A stretch of 9,399 nucleotides of DNA from UBA2922 sp035352555 (GTDB taxonomy: Bacteria > Bacillota > Clostridia > Oscillospirales > Oscillospiraceae), in contig DAOPXW010000069.1 in NCBI GenBank assembly GCA_035352555.1, forward strand, positions 1 through 9,399. The letters run 5' to 3'. Positions 1 to 6,473 of the stretch are shown here, piece by piece. A program made the translations under genes and the position numbers. Below the pieces are notes generated by a model. It was not told where the DNA came from, did no database searches, and saw nothing but the letters and a program-made list of their open reading frames with translations. How positions within the stretch are numbered: the first letter of the stretch is position 1; each line of letters starts with the position of its first letter.

Positions 1-1
1 A

Positions 2-1213
2 ATGGGCCAGGCCATCTATGAAAAAGGCGCGGCGGAATTTTCCACCGAGACTACCTGCCGCACCCAGCTGGAAATCTACGATACCATCCTCAAGCGCGAG
101 ACCCTGCGCAGGAACCACCAGAAGGACGGCGTGGTCATCTGCGGCGCCTACGGCCACGGCAACGCCGGGGACGAGGCCATTCTGGAGGCCATCGTGGGCG
201 AGATGCGGAGCATCGACAGGAATATGCCCATCACCGTGCTGTCCCGCAGACCGGGAGAAACCATGCGCCTGCGGGGCGTGGACGCCATCTACCGCTTCAA
301 CTATCCCGGCTTCCGCCGGGCCATGCGCGGGGCCAAGCTCTATGTCAACGGCGGCGGCAGCCTGATCCAGAACGTCACCAGCCGGCGCAGCCTGCGCTAT
401 TATCTCTATACCATCCGCTCGGCCAAGCATCTGGGCTGCAAGGTCATTATGTACGGCTGCGGCATCGGCCCCGTGACCGGGGACGCCGATATCGCCAAAG
501 CCCGGAAGGTCATCAACGGGAATGTGGACGTGATTACCCTGCGGGAGCCCGACAGCCTGGAGGAGCTCCGCCGCTTCGGCATCGACGCCCCGGAGATAAT
601 CCTCGCTTCCGACCCCGCCATGAATCTGCCCGCCGCCGAGGATTGGGAGGTGGACGCTTTTTTGCGCGCCCACGGCATGGCCCCGGAGGGGCAGTATATC
701 TGCTTCGCCCTGCGCCGCTGGCCGGACTTCGACCAGCACGCGCCCGACATCGCCCGGGCGGCCCGCCACGCTCATGACGCGCTGGGGCTGACGCCGGTGT
801 TTTTGTCCATCAACCATCTGGAGGATATCCGGGCCTCCGAGCAGGTGGCCGAGTATCTGGAGGGAACGCCCTATTTCATCATCAGCTCCGCGCTGGGCTC
901 CGCCATGACCATCGGCCTGATGGAGCGGATGCGGGCGGTGGTGTCCATGCGGCTGCACGGACTGATCTTCGCGGCCGGGCAGGGCGTGCCGCTGGTGGGA
1001 ATCAGCTATGACCCCAAGGTGCGGGCCTTTCTGAAATATATCGGGCAGGAGCCCTGCATGGAACTGAAGGAGGCGTCCGCCGACCGGCTGATCGCCTGTA
1101 TCGACGACGCCGTACGCCGCTACGGCGATAAAAACGCCCGGATGCAGGCGGCGGAGCAATTGCGGAAAACAGAAACACACAATGTGGAGGCCGCGGCGAA
1201 GCTGCTGGCCTGA
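2..1213 (+). CDS. csaB: CsaB-type polysaccharide pyruvyltransferase, 5'-truncated, apparently fused to the tail of a glycosyltransferase
   Basis: This is a polysaccharide pyruvyltransferase (PF04230). Such enzymes transfer pyruvate from phosphoenolpyruvate to a sugar of a cell-wall polysaccharide. In Firmicutes, CsaB-type pyruvylation creates the ligand for SLH-domain surface proteins, acting at the cytoplasmic face. Visible motifs, numbered from the first Met in the window, are GNAGDEA (53-59), NGGGSL (116-121), YGCGIGP (151-157), the RLH signature (317-319) and GISYDPKV (333-340). A normal CsaB is about 360 residues and begins just before the GNAGDEA loop, which here corresponds to residue 44. 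Residues 1-43 are therefore extra. They read like the C-terminal helix of a GT4 glycosyltransferase (AEFSTETTCRTQLEIYDTIL), and no stop separates the two parts. The frame is open to the left edge, so the true start lies outside. An alternative is internal initiation at the in-frame GTG at 131, preceded by AAGGA (122-126) with a short 4-base spacing. The fold call is firm; the symbol and polymer are inferred. Confidence 0.85.
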   Translation: MGQAIYEKGAAEFSTETTCRTQLEIYDTILKRETLRRNHQKDGVVICGAYGHGNAGDEAILEAIVGEMRSIDRNMPITVLSRRPGETMRLRGVDAIYRFNYPGFRRAMRGAKLYVNGGGSLIQNVTSRRSLRYYLYTIRSAKHLGCKVIMYGCGIGPVTGDADIAKARKVINGNVDVITLREPDSLEELRRFGIDAPEIILASDPAMNLPAAEDWEVDAFLRAHGMAPEGQYICFALRRWPDFDQHAPDIARAARHAHDALGLTPVFLSINHLEDIRASEQVAEYLEGTPYFIISSALGSAMTIGLMERMRAVVSMRLHGLIFAAGQGVPLVGISYDPKVRAFLKYIGQEPCMELKEASADRLIACIDDAVRRYGDKNARMQAAEQLRKTETHNVEAAAKLLA

Positions 1214-1221
1214 GCGAATAC

Positions 1222-1230
1222 AGGGGGGTG
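1222..1230 (+). promoter_or_regulatory. Ribosome binding site deciding the start of the PurN-like gene
   Basis: AGGGGGGTG differs from the ideal AGGAGGTG by one base and lies 5 bases before the ATG at 1236. It fixes the start there and not at an in-frame ATG at 1182. The longer form would add 18 unfamiliar residues and overlap the pyruvyltransferase gene. Confidence 0.75.
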
Positions 1231-1235
1231 CAAGA

Positions 1236-1853
1236 ATGACAAGGGGCGCGGTGTTGGTCTCCGGCGGCGGCACAAAGCTGCAGGCGCTGCTGGACTCCGT
1301 GTATTTTGGCGAGATCCCGGATTTCGAGCTGACGGCGGTGATCTCCTCCGACGAGCAGGCCTATTCCCTGACGCGGGCGAAGACCGCGGGGGCGCCCTGC
1401 TTCGTGGTGGACCCGGCCATGTTCCCCACCGCCTCGTCCTACAGCATGGCCATGGCCAACAAGCTGCGGGACATGGACGTGGATCTGGTGATTCTGGCGG
1501 GCTATAGAATGCCCCTGGGCACGGTGGCGTCTACCTACAAGAACCGCGTCATCGGCGTGTACCCCTCGCTGATCCCCGCCTTTGAAAATACGGAGGGCAG
1601 CATCCACCGGGCCGTGCTGGAGCGCGGCGTGCGCGTCACCGGCGCCACGGCCTATTTCGCCACGGCGGAGGGCGACATCGGCCCCATCATTTTACAGAAG
1701 GCCGTGGAAGTGAAGCAGGACGATACGCTGGATTCCCTGCGCAGCCGGGTGATGGAGGAGGCCGAATGGAAGCTGCTGCCTCAGGCCGTCACGCTGTTCT
1801 GCCAGGGGCGGCTGGAAATCCGCGGTAAGAGCGTGTTTATTAAGGAAGGCTGA
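1236..1853 (+). CDS. PurN-like formyltransferase-fold protein with substituted catalytic residues
   Basis: A 205-residue protein, close in length to glycinamide ribonucleotide formyltransferase PurN (E. coli about 212). PurN moves a formyl group from 10-formyltetrahydrofolate to GAR in purine synthesis. Family landmarks are the N-terminal VLVSGGGTKLQALLD (6-20), VDLVILAGY (82-90), PSLIPAF (110-116), GDIGPIILQKAVEV (146-159) and RVMEEAEWKLLPQA (171-184). The last two are typical of clostridial PurN. The active site differs from E. coli PurN, compared from memory: Asn106 is Gly107, His108 is Tyr109, His137 is Tyr140 and phosphate-site Asn13 is Lys14. Only the catalytic Asp144 equivalent (Asp147) remains. 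The GAR-binding loop after PSLIP is also altered. The gene starts 22 bases after the pyruvyltransferase with no promoter seen between, so the two are probably co-transcribed. It is unlikely to be a working GAR formyltransferase. It may bind another ligand, act on a sugar substrate, or be non-enzymatic. The fold is confident; the function is unknown. Confidence 0.8.
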   Translation: MTRGAVLVSGGGTKLQALLDSVYFGEIPDFELTAVISSDEQAYSLTRAKTAGAPCFVVDPAMFPTASSYSMAMANKLRDMDVDLVILAGYRMPLGTVASTYKNRVIGVYPSLIPAFENTEGSIHRAVLERGVRVTGATAYFATAEGDIGPIILQKAVEVKQDDTLDSLRSRVMEEAEWKLLPQAVTLFCQGRLEIRGKSVFIKEG

Positions 1854-1854
1854 A

Positions 1855-1891
1855 AAAGCTCCCGGACTTTTACGAGTCCGGGAACTTTTTT
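1855..1891. terminator. Bidirectional intrinsic terminator between convergent genes
   Basis: A 9-bp perfect stem (TCCCGGACT, 1860-1868, with AGTCCGGGA, 1875-1883) closes a 6-base loop. It is flanked by an A-run (1853-1857) and a T-run (1886-1891), so it can terminate transcription from both sides. After one mismatch the flanks pair further. It follows the PurN-like stop (1853). The stop codon of the minus-strand NhaC gene (1870-1872) lies inside the loop, so the last codons of that gene form the right arm. Confidence 0.88.
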
Positions 1892-3201
1892 AGCTGTTTG
1901 GCCCGCAGGCGGTCTTTGACCAGCGTGACCAGGGGCAGCAGATACAGCAGGAAGGAGAGCGGCAGCGCCTGCGCGCCCACGCCCATCACCTGCAGCGGCA
2001 CCGAACAGGCGATGCACCACGGGATGAGCCCGCACAGGTCCACCGCCGAGCAGCCGATGTCCCTGGCCAGCCGGTCGCCGCCCAGGCCCCGCTTTTTATA
2101 GGCCGGACCCAGCAGCGCCGCGCACATGAGGATGGCGATGGTCTGGTTGCAGAATACCGCGCCGAACAGGACGGAGGAGACGAGCATCACCGGGAATTCG
2201 CCGAAGCGCTCCATACCGGCGGCCAGTTTGTCCCGCAGGCCGTCGAGCAGGCCGGAGAGATTGAAAATGCCGGAATAGGTGGAGGAGATGGCCAGAATGG
2301 CGCTGATGGACAGCATGGAGACCAGTCCGCCGCCCTTGAGGATGCCGCCCAGACCGGGCAGCTCCGTCTGATAGCCCAGAAGGAGGCACTTGAGAAAGGC
2401 CGGCGCGTCCATACCCTGCACGAAGACGGCCACCAGCCCCGCCGCCAGAATGCTCAGCGCCATGGCCAGCTTGGTCCTGACCTTGAAAATCGGCAGCAGC
2501 AACATCACTGCCGCGGGGATGGCCGTATACCACCCGACGGTGAAATGGTCGGTGATGGCGGTCATCAGCCCCCTGTCCACGCTGCTCAGCGGGAAGCGCA
2601 CGGACAGCGCGCCGTAGAGGAGCACGCAGATTCCGGCGGGCAGCAGATTGGCTTTCAGCAGCCGGCGGGAGTGGGCGCCGGCGTCCGTGCGGCACATGGC
2701 CGCCGTCAGCGCCATGCTGGAGGCGGCGGGGGAGCAGCAGTCGCCAAAATAGATGCCGCTCATCACGGCCCCCGCCGTGACCACCGGGTCGGCCCCGCCC
2801 GAGCGGGCGATGGCCATGAAAATGACGCCCATCGTGCCCACCACGCCGAAGGAGGTGCCGATGGCGTAGGACAGCAGGGCGCACAGCAAAAAGGTGAGCA
2901 TGATGAACAGCCGCTGCGTGATCAGGGCCATGCCGTAATAGACGAAAAACAGGATGGTGCCGCTGGCCCGCCAGGAGGCGGTGAGCATCCCGATGAGCAG
3001 CAGAATGAGCACCACGATGAGGCTGTCCTTCACCCCGGAGACGGAGGCCTTCATCAGCTGCCGCAGGGGGACGCCCCGGCGGCGGGCTGCGGCCGTGAAG
3101 ACGAGCCAGCCGATGAGCAGCGCCGGAAGGATGGATACCCCCAGCGCGAGACACAGCCCCATGGAGCCCAGAAATACCGTAAAGGCCAACAGCACGTCCA
3201 T
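1870..3201 (-). CDS. NhaC-family Na+/H+ antiporter-like membrane transporter
   Basis: A 443-residue, very hydrophobic protein with about 10-12 predicted membrane spans, matching the Na_H_antiporter family (PF03553, NhaC type, usually 440-480 residues). Family motifs are GTSFGVVGTMGV (115-126) and SGIYFGDCCSPAASS (148-162). The second corresponds to the YFGDxxSPLSDTT region of classical NhaC, but the SDTT part is replaced by ASSM. This places it in a divergent subgroup, so ion specificity cannot be read off. Relatives include Na+/H+ antiporters and malate-Na+/lactate-type exchangers such as MleN. The ATG lies 3 bases after the stop of the upstream MFS gene. Its ribosome site AAGAAAGG (3216-3209, spacing 7) lies within the end of that gene, so translation is probably coupled. 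Transcription is most likely from the promoter before the MFS gene and ends at the shared hairpin. Assignment to the family is strong; the substrate is inferred. Confidence 0.85.
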   Translation of the reverse strand: MDVLLAFTVFLGSMGLCLALGVSILPALLIGWLVFTAAARRRGVPLRQLMKASVSGVKDSLIVVLILLLIGMLTASWRASGTILFFVYYGMALITQRLFIMLTFLLCALLSYAIGTSFGVVGTMGVIFMAIARSGGADPVVTAGAVMSGIYFGDCCSPAASSMALTAAMCRTDAGAHSRRLLKANLLPAGICVLLYGALSVRFPLSSVDRGLMTAITDHFTVGWYTAIPAAVMLLLPIFKVRTKLAMALSILAAGLVAVFVQGMDAPAFLKCLLLGYQTELPGLGGILKGGGLVSMLSISAILAISSTYSGIFNLSGLLDGLRDKLAAGMERFGEFPVMLVSSVLFGAVFCNQTIAILMCAALLGPAYKKRGLGGDRLARDIGCSAVDLCGLIPWCIACSVPLQVMGVGAQALPLSFLLYLLPLVTLVKDRLRAKQLKKFPDS

Positions 3202-3204
3202 GGC

Positions 3205-4410
3205 TCAGCCTTTCTTTGCCGTCAGGGTGGGGACGATAGCCGCCACGGCGATGACCGAGCCCACGGCGGAGAAGCCCGCGCCCACCAGCAGCGTCATGGA
3301 CGGGCCGATGGTATCGAACATCACGCCGCCCAGCAGGGAGGCGAAGATGGAGCCCAGCGTGCCGGTGAGGGTCAGAAAAGCCTGGGCCTTGACGGCGTCC
3401 TTGCCGTCCACCACCAGCATGGCGTATTTGACGCTGGCGGGGGTGTACACCGCGAAGGACAGGGCCTGCAGCGTGAAAGCGGCATACATCCAGCCCACGC
3501 TGGGGGCCAGAAAGATGGCCGCGGCCTTCACCGTGAACAGCACGGCGGAAAACTTCAGCAGGGCGGAGCAGCGGAATTTCCGGGTGAGCCGGTCGAACAG
3601 GACCATGGCCGGCATCTCCAGCACCGCCATATAACCGCACAGGCGGCCCATGTCGCCGCTGTCTCCGCCGACGTTGCGCACCACCACGATGACAAAGTTG
3701 TTCAGCAGGGAGTGCGTGGCGAACAGCAGCGCCGCCCCCAGCAGAAAGAGGGAAAACCGCTTGTTTTCCCGGATGAATTGCCAGATGCCGCTGCCCGCGG
3801 CCCCGGCCCCGGCGGCGGGGCGGGCCTCCTCCCGGACGCGGCGGCGGCCGCGCAGGGAGATGAGCGCCAGAAAGACCATGAACAGTACCGAGCAGATCAG
3901 CCCGGAGACAGGCACGGAGTCCATGCCCAGCTTTTCCACGGCGGAGCCCATGACCGCAGCCAGCACCGCGTAGGCCAGCGAGCCCACAGCCCGGCAGGCG
4001 CCGAAATTGATATGGACGCCCCAGACGTCCATGTGGAAGGAGAGGGAGGTCATAAAGGGCTGGATGACGATGAGCAGCGCGAAAGCCAGCGCGTAGGACA
4101 CGGACAGCGCCGCCGAGCGCACGGTTACCAGCGAGGCCACGATCAGGAAAGCGGCCGTGAGCACGCACAGCGCCCACAGAATGTGCAGGATGCTGATTCG
4201 GACCGACCGATCGGCCAGTTCCGCCGCCAGCGGCTGAATGAGCAGCGCCAGAACGTTGCTCACCGCCAGGATCACGCCGATCTCGGAGTTGGAATAGCCC
4301 CGGGCCAGCAGAAAAACGGACGCAAAGGACAGCACCATGCAGTAGGCCATCCAATAGGCCCCCTGCAGGGCGGCATATTCCGTGTTCAGCTGTCGCTGGA
4401 GCTTTTCCAT
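3205..4410 (-). CDS. Major facilitator superfamily transporter
   Basis: A 401-residue protein with two blocks of about six hydrophobic spans (roughly 18-185 and 218-395). They are joined by an Arg/Ala/Gly-rich cytoplasmic loop (187-207), the usual 12-span MFS layout. The region LAAELADRSVRISIL (61-75) matches the MFS loop 2-3 motif (G/A-x-x-x-D-R-x-x-R). The stretch FGACRAVGSLAYAV (136-149) recalls the LacY-like/MFS_1-like branch (PF12832), which includes sugar and nucleoside symporters. No substrate-specific residue can be assigned. The start is supported by GAGG (4420-4417), 6 bases before the ATG, and by a well-placed promoter upstream. It is the first gene of a two-gene operon with the NhaC-family transporter, so the two may support one exchange or uptake process. 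Drug efflux is an alternative role. Confidence 0.83.
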   Translation of the reverse strand: MEKLQRQLNTEYAALQGAYWMAYCMVLSFASVFLLARGYSNSEIGVILAVSNVLALLIQPLAAELADRSVRISILHILWALCVLTAAFLIVASLVTVRSAALSVSYALAFALLIVIQPFMTSLSFHMDVWGVHINFGACRAVGSLAYAVLAAVMGSAVEKLGMDSVPVSGLICSVLFMVFLALISLRGRRRVREEARPAAGAGAAGSGIWQFIRENKRFSLFLLGAALLFATHSLLNNFVIVVVRNVGGDSGDMGRLCGYMAVLEMPAMVLFDRLTRKFRCSALLKFSAVLFTVKAAAIFLAPSVGWMYAAFTLQALSFAVYTPASVKYAMLVVDGKDAVKAQAFLTLTGTLGSIFASLLGGVMFDTIGPSMTLLVGAGFSAVGSVIAVAAIVPTLTAKKG

Positions 4411-4449
4411 CTTATACCTCGGTACCGTTATTCCAAAAGCGAGAAAAAC

Positions 4450-4478
4450 AGTATATCACGCTTCGGACAAAAAACCAA
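4450..4478 (-). promoter_or_regulatory. Promoter of the MFS-NhaC operon
   Basis: On the minus strand, TTGGTT (4478-4473) and TATACT (4455-4450) are separated by exactly 17 bases. A TG lies one base before the -10 (extended -10). Transcription would begin near 4443, leaving a leader of about 33 bases that carries the MFS ribosome site. Confidence 0.75.
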
Positions 4479-4503
4479 CGGGAGCGACAAAATTTCACTG
4501 GAG

Positions 4504-4540
4504 ATTTCCCGCGCCGGAGAATGCCACTTGACATTTCCCG
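4504..4540 (+). repeat. Direct repeat ATTTCCCG around the -35 of the NimA-like gene
   Basis: The octamer ATTTCCCG occurs at 4504-4511 and again at 4533-4540, 29 bases apart start to start. The second copy begins on the last base of the -35 hexamer. It could be a regulator site in this divergent promoter region, but two copies of 8 bases are weak evidence. Confidence 0.25.
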
Positions 4541-4555
4541 ATGATGTGATACCAT
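4528..4555 (+). promoter_or_regulatory. Promoter of the NimA-like flavoprotein gene
   Basis: A consensus -35 TTGACA (4528-4533) is followed after 16 bases by TACCAT (4550-4555), with TG at 4547-4548 giving an extended -10. The predicted start of transcription is near 4562, a very short leader (about 19 bases) before the ATG at 4581. It diverges from the MFS operon promoter in the same 170-base gap. Confidence 0.68.
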
Positions 4556-4580
4556 CGAAAAAAACGAGGCGGCGGCGTTT

Positions 4581-5060
4581 ATGTTTCATGAAATGCGGCG
4601 GAAAAAGCAGGAACTGACGGCGGCGGAGGCCGCGGCCGTGCTGGCGCGGGGGACGTGCGGCGTGCTGGCCCTGAGCGGGGATGACGGCTACCCCTATGCC
4701 GTGCCCGTCAGTTATGTCCTTGACGGGGAGAAGCTCTTTTTCCATTCCGCGCCGACGGGGCACAAGGTGGACGCCATCCGCCGAAATGACAAAGCATCGT
4801 TTTGCGTGATCGACCAAAACGAGCTTCACCCCGAGACCTATACCACCCAGTTTCGCAGCGTCATCGCCTTCGGCCGGGTGCGCGTCGTTACCGACGAGAG
4901 CGAACGGCGGGCCGCGCTGCTGCGGATCGCCGAAAAATACGGGCCGGACGATGCGGCGGGCCAGGCCAAAGAGGTGGAGGCCACGCTGCCCCGGGCCTGC
5001 CTCATCGAGCTTGCCATCGAGCATCTTTCCGGCAAGCAGGCCAAGGAGCTTGTCAAATAA
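4581..5060 (+). CDS. Pyridoxamine 5'-phosphate oxidase-fold flavoprotein, NimA-like
   Basis: A 159-residue split-barrel protein of the pyridox_ox_2 family (PF12900), usual length 150-165. These bind FMN (some relatives use F420 or haem) and include NimA, which reduces 5-nitroimidazoles. Most members have no known substrate. Visible features are the N-terminal MFHEMRRKKQEL, typical of the clostridial family, DDGYPYAVPVSYV (34-46), the FHSAPTGHKVDAIRRN cofactor-binding segment (54-69), FRSVIAFGRVRVV (91-103) and a C-terminal IELAIEHLSGKQ (142-153). The first ATG is chosen because it keeps the family N-terminus. GAGG at 4566-4569 is 11 bases away, somewhat far, and the second ATG at 4593 is possible. 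It has its own promoter and terminator and so is probably monocistronic. Family confidence is high. A role in nitro-drug resistance, oxidative stress or general FMN reduction is speculative. Confidence 0.86.
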   Translation: MFHEMRRKKQELTAAEAAAVLARGTCGVLALSGDDGYPYAVPVSYVLDGEKLFFHSAPTGHKVDAIRRNDKASFCVIDQNELHPETYTTQFRSVIAFGRVRVVTDESERRAALLRIAEKYGPDDAAGQAKEVEATLPRACLIELAIEHLSGKQAKELVK

Positions 5061-5098
5061 AAAGCCCTGCGGGACCGCGGTTCCGCAGGGCTTTTTTA
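5058..5098. terminator. Strong bidirectional terminator between NimA-like gene and aminotransferase
   Basis: A 12-bp perfect stem (5061-5072 with 5083-5094, core GCCCTGCGG/CCGCAGGGC), extendable by two pairs, closes a CCGCGG loop. T-run 5092-5097 serves the plus-strand gene ending at 5060. The A-run at 5058-5063 gives a T-run on the minus strand for the aminotransferase gene ending at 5114. Confidence 0.92.
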
Positions 5099-5113
5099 TC
5101 GCGCAGGGAGGAC

Positions 5114-6298
5114 TTATCTCATGTTGGCCTTGATGACGTCCGCCAAAATGGTGATGCCCTTGACGATCTTCTCGTCCGTCATATTGGAATAGTTCAGACG
5201 CATGCAGTTGTGCACGTCTCCGTTGGGGAAGAAGCCCTCGCCGGGGACGTAGGCGACCTTCTTTTCCAGCGCCTGAGCGGCCATGACCTTGGTATCGATG
5301 TACTCGGGCACCTGGACCCAGGCGAACAGACCGCCCTGGGGATGGGTGTACCTGACTTCCTTGGGGAAGGTGGCGGCCATGGTGTCCTGCATCAGCTGGT
5401 TGCGGCGGGCGTAGCACGCGCGGATGGCGGCGACGTGCTCATCCAGATCGAACATATCGATGAACCTGGAAACTTCCATCATGCTGATGGTGGACGCCTG
5501 CAGCGCGGCGGCCTGCGCCATGAAGTTGTATTTCTGGAGGATGCTGTCGTCCGCGCAGACCCAGCCCAGACGATAGCCGGGGGCCAGAATCTTGGAGAAG
5601 GTGCCCAGATAGACCACGAGCCCCTTGGTGTCCATGCTCTTCAGCGCCGGCAGAGACTCGCCGGAGTAGCGCAGCTCGCCGTAGGGGTTATCCTCGATAA
5701 CGGGGACTTCATACTTATTGATGATCTCCATGAACTTCTGACGGCGCTCCAGCGGCCAGGTGCGGCCGGTGGGGTTCTGGAAGTCGGGGATGACATAGAT
5801 CATCTTCACATTGTCGGTGGTGGCCAGGACCTTCTCCAGATCCTCCATGATCATGCCGTCGTCGTCGGTGGGGATTTCCACAAATTTGGGCTGGCAGGCC
5901 TTGAAAGCGTTCAGGGCGCCCAGATAGGACGGGCTCTCGATGATGATGACGTCGCCGGGGTTGACGAACACGCGGGAGGAGTAATCCAGACCCTGCTGGC
6001 TGCCGGAGGTCATGAGAATATGGGCGGCGTCGGTATGGATGTTATTTTTTTTCTCCATGCGCTCGGCGATCTGCTCGCGCAGACGGGGCCAGCCGTCGGT
6101 GCTGGTGTACTGCAAAGCGACGCGGCCGGATTCTTCCAGCACGGCGTCCGCCGCGGCCTTGACCTTCTCCACGGGGAACAGCTCGGGAGCGGGCATGCCG
6201 CCGGCAAAAGAGATGATTTCGGGCTTGTTCGCCAGAGCCAGCAGCTCGCGGATGGCGGAGCCCTTCAGCAAATCCATTCTGTCTGCAAATTGGACCAT
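5114..6298 (-). CDS. PLP-dependent class I/II aminotransferase (2-aminoadipate/aromatic aminotransferase-like)
   Basis: A 394-residue fold-type-I aminotransferase of the LysN/kynurenine-aminotransferase-II/MocR-catalytic-domain group. It moves an amino group from an amino acid to a 2-oxoacid, usually 2-oxoglutarate, in the cytoplasm. Key residues are the PLP-forming Lys236 in SKILAPGYRLGW, Asn175 in QNPTG, Asp203 and Tyr206 in EDNPYGE, and the carboxylate-binding Arg367 in MRLNY. FAGGMPAPELFP (31-42) is the usual N-terminal substrate segment. The start at 6298 is set by AGGAGGT (6314-6308), 9 bases upstream, and by homology beginning there. An in-frame ATG at 6451 would add 51 Cys-rich, unfamiliar residues running through the promoter. 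The exact amino acid cannot be told. It diverges from the large Fe-S flavoprotein gene, which suggests shared control. Confidence 0.92.
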   Translation of the reverse strand: MVQFADRMDLLKGSAIRELLALANKPEIISFAGGMPAPELFPVEKVKAAADAVLEESGRVALQYTSTDGWPRLREQIAERMEKKNNIHTDAAHILMTSGSQQGLDYSSRVFVNPGDVIIIESPSYLGALNAFKACQPKFVEIPTDDDGMIMEDLEKVLATTDNVKMIYVIPDFQNPTGRTWPLERRQKFMEIINKYEVPVIEDNPYGELRYSGESLPALKSMDTKGLVVYLGTFSKILAPGYRLGWVCADDSILQKYNFMAQAAALQASTISMMEVSRFIDMFDLDEHVAAIRACYARRNQLMQDTMAATFPKEVRYTHPQGGLFAWVQVPEYIDTKVMAAQALEKKVAYVPGEGFFPNGDVHNCMRLNYSNMTDEKIVKGITILADVIKANMR

Positions 6299-6307
6299 AG
6301 AACATTT

Positions 6308-6314
6308 ACCTCCT
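6308..6314 (-). promoter_or_regulatory. Ribosome binding site of the aminotransferase gene
   Basis: AGGAGGT on the minus strand is a full match to the anti-Shine-Dalgarno sequence and lies 9 bases before the ATG at 6298. It rules out the longer in-frame start at 6451. An A-rich leader precedes it. Confidence 0.88.
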
Positions 6315-6361
6315 GCTTTTTTTGTTGTTATTTGGTTGAATGCACAAATTTCCTCGATACC

Positions 6362-6390
6362 ATTTAAGCATATTTTGAGCATATTGTAAA
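6362..6390 (-). promoter_or_regulatory. Promoter of the aminotransferase gene
   Basis: On the minus strand, TTTACA (6390-6385) and TTAAAT (6367-6362) are spaced by 17 bases, with TG one base before the -10. The predicted transcription start is near 6355, giving a leader of about 57 bases. No riboswitch or T-box would fit in it. Confidence 0.6.
6368..6385. repeat. Tandem GCATATT repeat in the aminotransferase promoter spacer
   Basis: GCATATT occurs at 6368-6374 and 6379-6385, an 11-base period or about one helical turn. The copies sit in the -10/-35 spacer of the minus-strand promoter, reaching the -35. This placement suits a repressor or activator site, but the sequence is short and AT-rich, so chance is possible. 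Confidence 0.3.
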
Positions 6391-6444
6391 GTGAGCAAAA
6401 TGAACGGCAGCTCCGACAAATACGCAAGGAAGCATCGAAAGCTC

Positions 6445-6473
6445 TTGCCAATTCATAGACAAACTGCTATCCT
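6445..6473 (+). promoter_or_regulatory. Promoter of the Fe-S flavoprotein gene
   Basis: TTGCCA (6445-6450) and TATCCT (6468-6473) are separated by 17 bases, with TG one base before the -10. Transcription would begin near 6480, with a leader of about 58 bases ending in the strong ribosome site GGAGGGG (6524-6530), 7 bases before the ATG at 6538. Confidence 0.75.

Noticed and set aside
1002..1607. A 201-codon minus-strand frame overlapping the pyruvyltransferase and PurN-like genes.
   Set aside because: It is Arg/His/Gly-rich with no recognisable motif, and antisense to two genes with family motifs.
2096..4354. A 752-codon minus-strand frame across the MFS and NhaC genes.
   Set aside because: It is a different frame of two genes with clear membrane-protein motifs, is Arg/Gly/His/Pro-rich, and would run across a real gene boundary.
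2545..4617. A 690-codon plus-strand frame antisense to the transporter operon.
   Set aside because: Its translation is His/Gln/Gly-rich with no motif, and it crosses the promoter region.
4802..6367. A 521-codon plus-strand frame overlapping the NimA-like gene and the aminotransferase.
   Set aside because: It reads through a strong terminator and is antisense to a gene with all aminotransferase motifs.
6299..6451. A 51-residue N-terminal extension of the aminotransferase from ATG 6451.
   Set aside because: It has no ribosome site, unusual composition, covers the promoter, and a perfect AGGAGGT sits before the ATG at 6298.
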